In this document: piece after piece, positions 36,901-48,902 of the stretch
Layout of the letters: each line of letters opens with the position of its first letter
Numbering within the stretch: position 1 is the stretch's first letter
NCBI GenBank assembly: GCA_963377175.1
Contig: CAUJNA010003735.1
Span: 1-64,000, forward strand
From: Effrenium voratum
Lineage: Eukaryota; Sar; Dinophyceae; Suessiales; Symbiodiniaceae
DNA: 64,000 nt
Direction of reading: 5' to 3'
The notes under the pieces: generated by a model
What the model saw: the letters and a program-made list of their open reading frames with translations, nothing else
The model's database searches: none
What the model was told of the DNA's origin: nothing
Program-made: the position numbers and the translations under genes

Positions 36901-39900
36901 TTGAAGCGGTGGTCTGATGGCACCTTGCGATTTTTTGCATGTTTGGATTGTGAGTGCGCGGGTGAAAGGCTGCAAGACTCAATCAAGGCTCCAGAATCCA
37001 GACTGCTGACTGCAAACTCCACACTCCAGACTGCAGACTCCAGACTGCAGACTCCAAACTGCAGACTCCAGACTGCAAACTCCAGACTCCAGACTGCAAA
37101 CTCCAGACTGCAGACTCCAGACTGCAGACTCCAGACTGCAGAGTCCAGACTGCCAACTCCAGAATCCAGACTGCAGACTCGAGATTCCAGATTCCAGACA
37201 CAATGACTCCTGGCTCCAGGATCCTGATCATTTTGTGGTGGAATTCGGCCACGGGGCCAAGTTAAGTTATGTTAAGTCGTGGTGACGCAACTGGGCCTCA
37301 CGGGGAAAGTTTGGCAGTTAAGTTGATTGAGTTACAATAGGGACTCCACGGCTCCACACGACCCGCCCAGGTTAAGTTAAGTTAAGTTTTGTTAAGTTCG
37401 AAAAAACTGCACCGGCCTTTCCGGGCTTTGGGGCGGGGCTGTCTGGATGCTGGATTCTGGGGTCTGGACTGTGAATTCTGGAGTCAGGAGTCTGGATTCT
37501 GGAGTCAGGAGTCTGCAGTCTGGAGTCTGCAGTCTGGAGTCTGCAGTCTGGAGTCTGCAGCCTGGAGTCTGCAGCCTGGAGTCTGCAGTCTGGAGTCTGG
37601 AGTCTGCAGTCTGGAGTCTGGAGTCTGGAGTCTGCAGTCTGTCTGTGGAGTTTGCATTCTGGAGCCTGGAGTCTGCAGTCTTGATTCTGGAGTTGGCAGT
37701 CTGGAGTCTGGAGTCTGCATCGGGAGTCTGGAGTTTGCAGTCTGGAGTCTGCAGTCTGCAGTCTGGAGTCTGCAGTCTGGAGTCTGCAGTTTGGAGTCTG
37801 GAGTTTGCACTCTGGAGCCTGGAGTTTGCAGTCTGGAGTCTGCAGTCTGGAGTCTGGAGTTTGCAGTCTGAAGTCTGCAGTCTGGAGTCTGCAGTCTGGA
37901 GTTTGGAGTTCGCAGTCCGGAGTCTGCAGTTTGGAGTCTGCAGTCTGGAGTCTGCAGTCTGGAGTCTGCAGCCTGGAGTCTGCAGTCTGGAGTCTGCAGT
38001 CTGGAGTCTGGAGTTTGCAGTCTGGAGTCTGCAGTTTGGAGTCTGCAGTCTGGAGTCTGCAGTCTGGAGTGTGGAGTTTGCAGTCAGCAGTCTGGATTCT
38101 GGAGCCTTGATTGAGTCTTGCAGCCTTTCATCCGCGCACTCACAATCCAAACATGCAAAAAATCGCAAGGTGCCATCAGACCACCGCTTCAAGTGCCATC
38201 TCGAAATAAAAATCACGCCGAACAATTCCTGGGCGGACCAGCCGCCAGCGGACAACCGCTTCAAGTGCCATCTCGAAATGAAAATGAACGTGGCAAAAAA
38301 AGCTTGGCGGACCGGCCGCCAGCGGAACCACCGCTACAATGATATATCATCAAACGAGAAAAGCAAAATGGGCGGACCGGCCGCCGGCGGAGAAACCACC
38401 CCATGCGACTATATGAAGGCGGACCGGCCGCCAGCGGAGACACGCTATAGAAACGATTATCGCACAACAAAATTAAACCGAGTCAATCAGTGCAAAAAAT
38501 GCTCCGGCTCCATCGAGCCAAGCGTGCGAAGCAGCGCGAACAAACAGCGTAAACTGCATGCGCGCGCGCGCCTGCCCTGCTGCGTTGAGTCACACGAAAA
38601 TGTGTGATTTCCAGCGCGTAATGCTTCATCACTGCCATGCTTCAAAACGCATGTGTTTGCAAACTCAATGAACTTAGAATGAACTTAGCGGACTTAGAAA
38701 AACCTCTTTTCTAAGTTCAAGATAAGTTACTTATAAGTCCAAGCTAAGTGCTAAGTCACTTATAACTCCAGCGTAAGTACGACCCTATCCCAGTAGCCGA
38801 ACCCGGCGACGTAGTGCTTCCTCCAGCTCCACGCTCACCTCCGCTTTTCTCCGCACCCGGGACCTCCGCTTCAGGCTTCATCTCTTTTCTCACACGGGGA
38901 TTCTGCTGCTCTTTCACGGGGCAGTCCGGCTTCATGTGCTGGGTACTACCGCAATTCCAGCACCGGCCCATCTTTCCTTCTTCTCCCCACTCATGGGAAA
39001 AAACCACACGCCTTCCCCTTTTTACAGCCCTGCTCAGTACCGGCACGCGGTCGACTGCTTGCTCTTGCCTTTTCCACCAGACATCGGCGCCCCGACCCCT
39101 TCCAGCTTCTCCTTGGGCTTGTCCATAGCCGGCTTCATCTCCTTCTCCGGAGATTTGACCTTGCCGTCCTTGGCGTCCACCGCCTTCAGCTTCATGTTCT
39201 CCTTGAGGGGTAGCGTTGCACCTCCATGATACACCGCCTCACCTTCAGCTTGAAGAGCTTCTGCGAATTGTTGCACCGCAGCCGGCGTAGGAGCAATATC
39301 CACCCGCAAAGCCGCCCGTGCAATCTGCAACCGGAACGACACCTGCGGTGAGTTCTTCGCCAGAACCCCGGAGTACTTGTCCAACGTGGCCAGGAGCAAG
39401 ACCGGGTCTGGTGGCTGAATCCTAAGTTCCGCAATCCGGACCAGCCATCTTCTCCAGTTCCTCAACGACATCATCCACTCCGTCATGCTTTGAGGAACCT
39501 TCTGGTCCACCAATTGCTTCAGCAGCGCGGTGCGTTCTCCAAGTCCCCCAGGCGGATATACTCGAAGGATCTTGTACACAATGTGCACACAATCCACCTC
39601 CCGTTGGGCCACCAGCTCCGTCTTCAGTGACTCCGGCAATGCCCTCAAAAGAGCCACCTGGCCCCTTTGCTCCACTCTCAACCATGGTGCTCTTCGAAAC
39701 GCCTCCGGTGACCTTGGATCCAACCTCAGCCTTTCCATTGGCTCCGCCTCCAACCACTGCCGGTAGCAGTCACCCGAAACACGAAGTACCTCCTGCCACC
39801 AGAGCGACGATGACGAGCTGAGGTCACTCATGAACGGGTTGACCATGGTGAGCCAATCTCCCGCCACCAACGGACCCACCTCCGACTCCGACAACTCCGG

Positions 39901-42900
39901 CAGCATCGGCAGCTCTACCGATCGCACACTCTCCTGTTGGGCTAGTACTCCACCTAGCCATCCGGGAACTTCTCCACCATACCCTGGTCCGCCAGGACCT
40001 CCGGGTGGGCCACCTCCAGGAGCGCCAGGAAATCCGCCTCCAGGAGCACCAGGACCTCCGCCTCCAGGAGCACCAGGAAATCCGCCTCCAGAAGCGCCAG
40101 GAAATCCGCCTCCAGGAGCACCACAGGAAATCCGCCTCCAGGGGCTCCAGGAAATCCACCTCCAGGAGCGCCAGGATATCCGCCTGCAGGAACTCCAAGA
40201 AGTCCGCCTCCAAGAGCACCAGGAATTCCACCACCAGGAGCTCCGGAACCACCTCCTGATGCTTCATGTTGCCGTTCAGCTTCCACTGCTGCCCCTGACG
40301 AGCTCGACTGCGGCAAGCCTCCTGCAGCATCCTTTTCTCGGACAGCCGATCCTTCACCTTGGGCTCCATCTCACGCCCTGTTGGTCTGGCCGAAGAGGAA
40401 CTCCCGCAGCTCCAGGCGCCATCATGCCCCCGAGACCATCCAGGAAGTCCTGCAACATCTTGCCAGCCGAAACTCCATAGCCCTTGCCTTGCGGCTGTCC
40501 ATGGTTCCTCCAACCGGAACGCTCATCACCAGGCCGTTCAAATACTCCCGAATGACCATTAGGCCACCAGAACTGCTGGCCCTCATTGCGACCCCAGTTT
40601 CCAGCCCTCCCCAGGCCCGCTGCCGCCGCCATCTTTTCCATGAAGGATGCCTGCTCCACCAACATGGCGGCCTGGGCAGCGGATGCGCTGCCTCCCACGG
40701 ATGCGTGGGCCAATGCTCTGGTGCTCGAAGGCCTGGGTGAGGCGATGCCGCTGAAGGGCGGGCGCACGGCGCTTGCTGATGCGGCAGGCGAATCTGAAGG
40801 CTGGTCATTGAACGAGTCTTTGCAGAATTGCAAAATGCCCAACCACTCCAAAATGAACTTGTCTTTGAGAGTGGCATGGAGTTGAGATGATGAAACCGGT
40901 TTCGAGGCAAGTTCACGGCTCTGAACCGGCATGGCTGGCTTGGCACTAAACGTCCTTCGAGGACGGGGAACAATCCCCAAACCCAAGGCTGATGAACAGT
41001 CAACAGGCTGTGCGGACGACGGCGCCGGCGGTGCCAGCTTCCCACCACTGCCCTCAGGCGTTCCAGCTCCTGCCAAAGGCGACCATTCTCCTCCGCTACC
41101 CCGCGCATCATCGTCTCCACCGCCCAGGCTTCCCGCTGCGGACTCCAAGAGCTTCCTGCCCCCGGGTCATCGTTCACCGGCTCCGGGAGTGACGATGGGC
41201 GCATGGCCTTCAAGACCGCCTCCTCCTTGGCCTTTTCGCTCCAGAAGGGATTGAGGTCTCCCGGCCCAAGAACCTGGCAAGGCCCCTCCGGGCCCTTCAG
41301 CGGCACCAGGTCGGTGCACGTCCTGCCTTCGCCCTCCGACGGGGTCTTCAGGCTGTCATCCGAAGCGGCCATTGCGCACACGTTGGGCTCATAACCCTCA
41401 GAAGCTAAAAAGCGAAATCTCCTGTTTCTCATCCAAAAAGGCTATCGGAAGTCGGCGCATGGGGTTATGACCCCACCGTTGACCCAGTGAGTGGCTGGTG
41501 AAGGGTCCTTTGCATGAAGTTAGACGTCTCTTCAACTGTAGCCTACCATCTCCGGGTCACGCATGGTGTGGCTTGCAAATCTTGAGGTCCCACCGAATCT
41601 TCAACCGAACGCATCTCCGAACATTTCAGCCGATCCACATCGATCCAGGAAATGGTAGAATATTGTTTGGCCTCAAAGCTTGTGAGCCAAGCCTTTGTTG
41701 TAGCCGCACCCTCCTTTTTCCGTCTTGGGTGCGTCCTTTAGGGGACTCCCAAAATGGTTGGTTTCCTCTTAGTGTCCCTCAAAACCACCAAGATGGACTA
41801 CCCCGAACAAGACACCCTTTTGTCTTCAGCAAATAGTCCAAGTCTGTAGGAAGAGGGGTGGTTTCTGGAGTCAACGATGAACATTTGACACAGGCCGGCA
41901 TTTTGATTGAGGTAACACACGCAGAACTGGGTGCTACATATACATTTACCATATTTTTCCGGTATTCCGACAGGAAACCAAAAAGGGATGCTCCACTTTC
42001 TGACTGCCCCAAAGTGACTTAAACCCAGGGGTGGGTCATGCACCCCAAAAGGGTTTTGTCAATTTGCAGGTTGCCAAAAAATGGGCGCCCTGCCCCGGAA
42101 GCCAAGTTCGAATCCGCCCGTTGCTCGGAATCTCTTGGACTCCGAGGTACCATCCGCGCCCGCCGGGGTGCGGAGCTGTTGGTGTTGAGCGCGGTGGAGA
42201 CGAAGGTGCCGGGCTACTTTGCCGGGGCTCCCATCCGGGATCCGTGTGGGGCTGGTGGCTTGGGTTGGCTTGGGTTGGATTTCGCCTTGGTGCATTTTGC
42301 TTGGATGTGAGGACTTTCACCTTTTGCCAACCAAGGGGTTTTCCCTTAAACCACCAACAGTTAAACTTTTGGCAGGGGAGAAAGTAACCGAGTTTGGATG
42401 GTGGATTAGCTCGTTGGGAGGCTGCTTGGCCACCCCGCCCGTTGCAAGGTGACGGTTGCGGTGTGCCCTTGCGACACTTCACTCGGGTTGCTGGTATTTT
42501 TAGGCCCTATGAACTTTGGGGGGGAATTCAGCCTGCGCAGGAGCCACAGCAGTTCCTAAAATAGGTCAAGTGTCTGGACTTGTGAATACGTGTAATTGCC
42601 TGGGTACCGGGTTCGTGAGCCGGCTTTTGAGATGTGTTTTTGTGCGGGAGCTTTCATGAGCTCAGTCTGCACCGCGGGTTTCGTGGTTGGTTGGTCGATT
42701 TGTCGGCCTGGGACAGAACCACACCTCACAAAGCCACAGTTGGAGCCAAAGCCGCCTGGAGTTTTCGGGGCGAGTTTTAACGCCATGTGTGGCCATGAGG
42801 GCTAGCCTGTTGCTTTCAGCTGAGCCACAGTGCCTGGAGCCCGTTCCAAGTGTAAGCGACAGCTGGACAGGATGATCGTATTCCAGCTTGTGTTGTTTAT

Positions 42901-45900
42901 TTTCCTCAGATGTCATGGTTTCCAGTACTTGGCGAGAAACTCATATTAGACCTTATGAAAAAAGATGTCCAAAAGGGAAATCATCAGCTTTCCATGGTTC
43001 CTTAGGTGCGAAATGGATGACTCGCAATTACCCATCCACAGTATGTTTCTTCTTTTGAAGCCTTTGGAAACGACCCCTCAGAGATGGCTCGAAATCATTC
43101 CCCGACATTTCCTCAGATCACTCCTACTTGGTCGGTTGGATCGGTGGTTTGGGGTGCGGAGGTCTTAGTTCTTCAGGAAAGAAAAAGGGAAACCCCTGGG
43201 TTGCACCACCAAACCGCTGACCTCCAAACCGCCCAAACGAGGAAGGGTTCTTCAGGTAAGAAAATGGGAAACATCCCTCCGAATCCCCCGCCCAACCGGC
43301 GGTTCGCGCGCCATGCGCGCCATGCGCCAGACGCCGAGCTGAGGGGAACATCAGGGACGAGGTTCTGGACCGGGACCGGCACAGGGATGCCACCGGCACC
43401 TGGAGCACCGACACCATGCAGTTCCAGGCGAGAGTTCGACAGCTGGATGGATCTGAGGTTGGGTTCAATGGCCCCTAGCAACTCGAAAATCTCGGACGTT
43501 CAAAGGACCTGGTTTTGCCGGGTTCAGTGTTAGCCGGTCTGCCCTAGAAGAAGACGAGCAGTGGATGTACGTTTGGATCAACGACCACTATGGCGGCTTG
43601 AGCTGGCTGGCTCACGGCCTGCGGCTTTCCTCATGTAGGGCGGGGCCCCAGTCTGGTCGGTTCAACCACTTAGCTAACTGGACCCAACTTCCAGCTTGTT
43701 TTTTAGATTTGGAGGAAACTAGGGCTTATTTGGGGGCTGGAGGGGGGGGAGGGGTGGGTGGGTTGGGGTTGGTTTGGGGAACTGGTGGAACGGACACCTA
43801 GAACCCTGAAAGAGGAGTTCAAACCCCAAATTGACCGGATGCCAAAAAGTTGCTCGCGCGTGAGTCAAGGGCCCAAAGCTTGGCTCCCCCGCTTCAAGAA
43901 AAAGCCCAGATTGTGCATCTGCGCCACAGCTTCTGTTCGATTTATAACGCCGGTGATTCGTATGTCTTTTGCATTAGTGCGGATCCTCTATGATTTGAAA
44001 TCCAGGTTTACACATGGGGGAATTTGCAGTGTTTCTTCTTGTCAGAGTGGGAGAGCAGAAAACCTATCCAAGCATCCAACTAAGAAGCTCAAGTATTTGC
44101 ATGGCTGTCAATGGCTTGCTTTGTGATTCATAAGTCCACCCGCCAACACCCGCAGGTTTCTGACGCAACTAGGTTGCCAAGCAATCCGGTTGACAAAAGA
44201 TCCAGTTGGCATGGTGACTCTTTCACATTTTCAACCATGCGCCCATCTCTGATGGCCTTTCTTCTTTCAACTGCTGTTGTTACTTTTCCAATCATTGCAC
44301 GTGAGCCAAACATCCAACCACACCACCTTGGTACTTTTCCGCGAAAAATCACCAAAATGTGGCGCCCTTGCACTCACAGCTGGGCTTGTCTCGTTTTGGT
44401 CGTTGGGTTCTCCAGTTCTGCTTTTGGACGTTACCGATCGGTTGACCATTCCATCGGTTGGCGGGGTGCCAGGATGACGAGCTGAGCTACGCGCTGGGCA
44501 AGCAGGGCGGCACCCGGAAGAAGCTGGAGCGGTCTTCAGGCGCGTCTCGTTTTTTGCCAGCCCGGGTCCGGTTTGGGGTCTGGGTCCCACTCGGGTGATT
44601 GGCTGAGTTGGCAAGTTGTTGGCAACCCAGGTTAGACCTCAGTGGGGTTCACCTTGTTATTACGGGGTTACTACCCCTGGCTAACTGCTTGGCTGTCTTG
44701 GCCAAACATCCAAGCAGTTTTCCGGTTTTGGGTTTTCCGGTCCGTGTTTGGGGGGTCCCGGTTTTCCCTGGCTGCCCAAATATTGAGGGGCTCTCAAAGT
44801 TCCTTTTGCTTGCCGAGTTGGCCATTGGGCGCCAGTGAGACCAGAAGCCACATAGTTCGAGCGCGAATCTTAGGATCTGATTTTTCCGTTTTTCGGCAAT
44901 TTTCCCTATAGAGGGACAGGACGTTCTGTCAAAAAATGCGGGCTTCTGACATTTGCTTGAAGGCCAAGTCCAACAAAAAGGGCGCTGGAGATGGACGCAA
45001 GAGGGACCTTTTTCTGAATCTAGCGGGCGTGTTTCGTTCTATTCCCCAAACGAGTGTCGAAAGAGGGACACAGGCCGAAGCGGCTCACTGCGACCTGTTC
45101 CACATGGAAAGCTGGTTTTGGGTTGCTGATATCGGTGAGTGGCCGAGAACATTTTGGGGGTGAGGTATGGGTATGGGAATCAACCTCTATCCACAAAAAG
45201 GCCCCATCTTCCGGAGGCATGCGAACCAACTTGCGCCCCCTCACACCTTTCAGCCTTCCCGAACATCCGATCGGCAGGGTGCCCTTTGCTCCAGGGTGAG
45301 CCATGGCCGTCAAGGGGCAAAAGGCGACAGATGGGTGTCTCAGTCAGGGCATCTCCGTGCCCTAGGCACCCCAAGGGGCACCGAGGCTCCAACCAAAACA
45401 AGACGCACCCGAGAGACGGCCGGTGGCCGCCGGTCCCAGTCGCCCGTCGCCCGCGAGGTGCGGTGGTGCAGTACGTGGGGCAGACCGCCCTCTTCTCCGG
45501 CCCCAAGACGGAGCGCAAGCGCGCCAAGGAGCAGGGGGCCGCACGTGCGCGGAAAAACGCGCGGAAGACGCGCGCGGAACGCGCGGGGCGGCCGAAAGCC
45601 GAAAGCGTTTTTGCTTTGCCGTGCTCTTTTGGGTTGGGTTGTCCATGGGGGCTGGGCCGTGGACATGTCTCAAAATGAAGCATCCTCCCACAGACAGAAC
45701 AGCAGGAGAGGACATCTGCCGAAAGAAACAGCTGCTTTAAATGACACATCCAACTGCCTCATATCCGGACATACAAAGTCCGACTTGAAGGCGCTAGAGT
45801 CAAGGTGTACCCAGGATGCGTGATTTTGTGTGTGGGTGCCTGTCCAATTTTAGAGGCATTTGTACTTTAAGGGTTGGCCGGGCGAAGTTAGATGATCAGC

Positions 45901-48823
45901 GGCACTGGCAATGGAATCCTTGCAAGGATCATGACATTTCAGCCAGAGTCAAATCAAGCCAACCTGCGGTTGGATTCCTTTTGGCTCCCCTTCTCAGTTG
46001 AATCCATGAGCTCATTCCTTTTTGAGTTTCGAAGGGTGTCTTTTGGTCCCCTGAAATCAAGACATCCAATCACCGAAAGCGACGACTCCTTGCGAGGAGT
46101 ACATGAAATGGCTCTTCATGCAGCTCGAGGGTAGCGAGCCTCAGAGACGGGAGGATTTCCAGGGAGTCGCGCGTATGGAAGGGCCAGGGTTCGGTTCTGT
46201 TTCCGGGACCGAGCAACTTCGGAACCGAGCGCTCGTTGAACGTCAATAAGCCACCCGAGTGTTGACCAGGGTTGGCAATTGGTTGGCACGTGTTTTTCTC
46301 CCTCGTTTGCTTGGTGCAAGTGACACTTCCTGGCACAACCCTGCTTTTGCACACCCCATTTTAGGAAGCATCCAGAGTCTCACATTTTCTTGCCTGGGCA
46401 TGGAGGAGGATGGAAGGGTGCCAATTCACTGGTCGCTGCCTTTTTCTGGCAGGGGTCCAAAAAAATGGCAAACCACATGTTTTTGGCTTCTGGTGTGTGT
46501 GTGTGTGTTTTTTTGGGGGGTTCCCCTAAAAACAGACACCCATGTGATTACGGCTGGTAGCGAGCCAACTAATCTGCACCCAACTCCGGTGCATGAGTGG
46601 ATCAACAAGTAACTGCTGACCAATATGCAACAAAGGTCCGAACGCTTCTATGGCGTTCTCCGAGGTTTTTCCCTTGGGATAGAGAAGCCTTCAAGGAGCG
46701 GTCCTTCTCACTCCCTGAGTTCATGGACTTTATACTTTTTGGGAAGACCAGTTTGGTGGTAAACGAAAAGTTCGGACTTTTCTTGGCCAATCAACTCAGG
46801 AAGCGGTCCTTGGCCTTAAGTCCCGGGATTTTCCGCTAGGCCCTGTCTGGGTGGACAACTGGGAGGAGCGAGACGACATCACGGCCACTTGGCAGGGCCA
46901 GGGCTTGGCAGGGCCAGAGCGAGCCATGGTAAAAACCTAGCGGAGGTTTGGCCAGGTTCTGCGCAATCAATGGCTAGGTCTCCCAGCTAGGTGCCCTTTT
47001 ACCAACTTTTTTGGGGGAGATTCGGTGCCCCTACTAATCCCCTACTAAAGTAGACTACAGAAAAAAGGGTAGCCGTATTCTAACCTCTCAAATCTGGAGG
47101 ACCTAGAATGGGGACATGAAGGTTACGCGACGCTCGGAAATAAAAACACAGTTACTGTGGATGGACGAAATCCACTTTGAAACCATGGTTGAAACCACTG
47201 TTTGTTGGTGTTTACAAGGGAATCATCAGACGCCAGGGTGTCTTAGGTGGTGCGAAGTGGATTTTGTCCATCCACAGTAGGTCTCCCTATGGATCTGAGC
47301 CCGAGACCGCGAGGTTTTGGACATCCCCAGCGACTGTATCGGCTACGTCACCGGCAGCCGCCGAGCCGCCCTGGGCGGAATGGAGGTCGGAGAGGGTGGC
47401 GTTTGGGCGGGACGGAGACGCAGCAGGGCCCCCATGCTGCTATTCCTAGTTTGAAGAGTAATATCGAAACAGCAATTACAATCCGCTGGCGGATGAAAGC
47501 GTTGGTCCTTCAGCTCGAGTCTCAAGGATTGCACATCTTCCCCCACTACTTTGTTTCAGTCTCTCCTTGAAGAATCAGCTATATTCGTGTGTCTTTTTTT
47601 TCCCGCGACCCCCCAAAATGGGTTCGGTTTCCTTTCGTTTCCCTTAAAAGCCGCCAAAAAGGGACTCCGCGAAAAAAAGGACGAGAGCCACCCTCTGCCA
47701 AGAAAGAGGCGCCCAGTTTTTGCTGGAGCTCTGGGCTGAGAAAACATGTTGCCATTGCCAGGAAGAGTGGGGCACTCTGATGTTCTTCATGACGAAGCCC
47801 GGCTCAGGCGAGTCGATGCTCCGCGCGTTCGGAGGGTGAGGGGTGTGGGGAGGGGGGAGGGGGGGGTCACCCTCCAGTCCACTCACGTGGAACCTGACTG
47901 AGGAGTCGTGGAGCACGATTCTCCTTCTAAAGGGACTATTTCTTTGGTGGATAACGCATGAAAGTGGACAGGTGAAAACCCCAAAAGGTTTTATCATACC
48001 AGGTATTGTCCTTGCTTTTTCCATTTTGCAGAGGTCCGTTCTCGGTGCCTCTTTTGACCCACACCCACACCCACACCCGCTGTGGATGGGCAAAATCCTG
48101 CAGCACGTAAGACTCGATTCCCCTGCAATTACCAACAAACAGTGGTTTCAACCACGGTTTCAACCACAGTATGGGAGACTTTGGACCGGAGAAGGAAAAC
48201 CGAAGCCATTTTGGGGCCTGCGGTTCACAAATCCGCCTGCCCCATCCCTTTTGGACCATACATGCACCACACCAAAGGCGTAGCAACTCCAAAAAATGGG
48301 CGCCCATAAATGTGTGTGGTTGTTTGGGGGCAACCCCAAACCCCTTTTGTTGGCTGGTTTTGAAGGGCGAGAGGGTCCATGCAAAACAAATAGTCCAAGT
48401 CTGTGGAAGGGGTGGTGTTTGAAGTCAACAATGGACACCCAGGTAATCGGAGGGTAGTAAGGGACAATCCTAGCCAGAAATGGGTGCGGCCGCCTGGGTA
48501 ATTCTTGAAGCATGGTTCTGGGTAGCTATTTTGATACCGGGTTTTGATTGTGACTCACCTGCATCGTTCTTTTCAAAAGCGGATCTGCAGTCTTTGGGTT
48601 TCTGGAGGTTAGAAAGAAGGATCGCCAAGAATGGCAATGGAAGGCACACATAGACTGCCCCCAAAGTGCCCTACACCCAGAATTGGGTTATATACCCCAA
48701 CAAAACCCCTAAATCTTGATCCATTTGTAGGTTTTCCTAAATCCCCCCCCCCCCCCCGCTCCAGCGGTTGATATATTTTTCAAGGCACCCCCTAAATGTT
48801 CCTTCATTTGCATCGTCATCATG

Positions 48824-48902
<79 letters not shown>

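Larger units (their letters stand above)
35780..38797. mobile_element. Non-autonomous foldback DNA element nested in the retrotransposon
   Basis: The ends are inverted copies of TACTGGGATAGGGTCGTACT (35780-35801 and 38776-38797), with TA as the probable target duplication. Large inner inverted repeats follow: about 36530-37200 matches the reverse complement of about 37500-38565, including a long shared stretch of unique sequence. No transposase is recognisable, so mobilisation would have to be in trans. It separates the gag knuckle from the protease frame, and both flanks remain in phase if the element and one TA are ignored, showing that insertion was clean and recent relative to the other indels. 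Confidence 0.85.
29602..41463 (-). mobile_element. Ty1/copia-type LTR retrotransposon, decayed, with nested foldback element
   Basis: The element is bounded by identical 67-bp direct repeats and flanked by GTTAT at 29597-29601 and 41464-41468. It reads on the - strand: gag with CCHC knuckle, protease, methyltransferase-like region, integrase, reverse transcriptase, RNase H, a C-terminal extension and a separate 3' ORF. Integrase before reverse transcriptase is the copia order. Without the 3-kb foldback insertion it would be about 8.8 kb. Frameshifts separate several domains, so this copy is probably not autonomous. It lies antisense in a host intron. Copia elements of this general type are abundant in dinoflagellate genomes. 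Confidence 0.9.

Noticed and set aside
36829..38607. Long frames of Leu/Gln/Thr or Trp/Ser repeats on both strands
   Set aside because: They are translations of the CTGCAG minisatellite, open because the repeat unit lacks stops.
41383..41396. Possible tRNA gene fragment (initiator anticodon arm)
   Set aside because: Only the anticodon arm is present, beside the LTR, which is better explained as a primer-binding site.
43520..43640. Exon-like segment reading EDEQWMYVWINDHYGGLSW
   Set aside because: Exon 12 joins exon 13 directly in phase to give MQFQ-DDELSY, matching the MIFK-DDELSY junction of the paralogous module.
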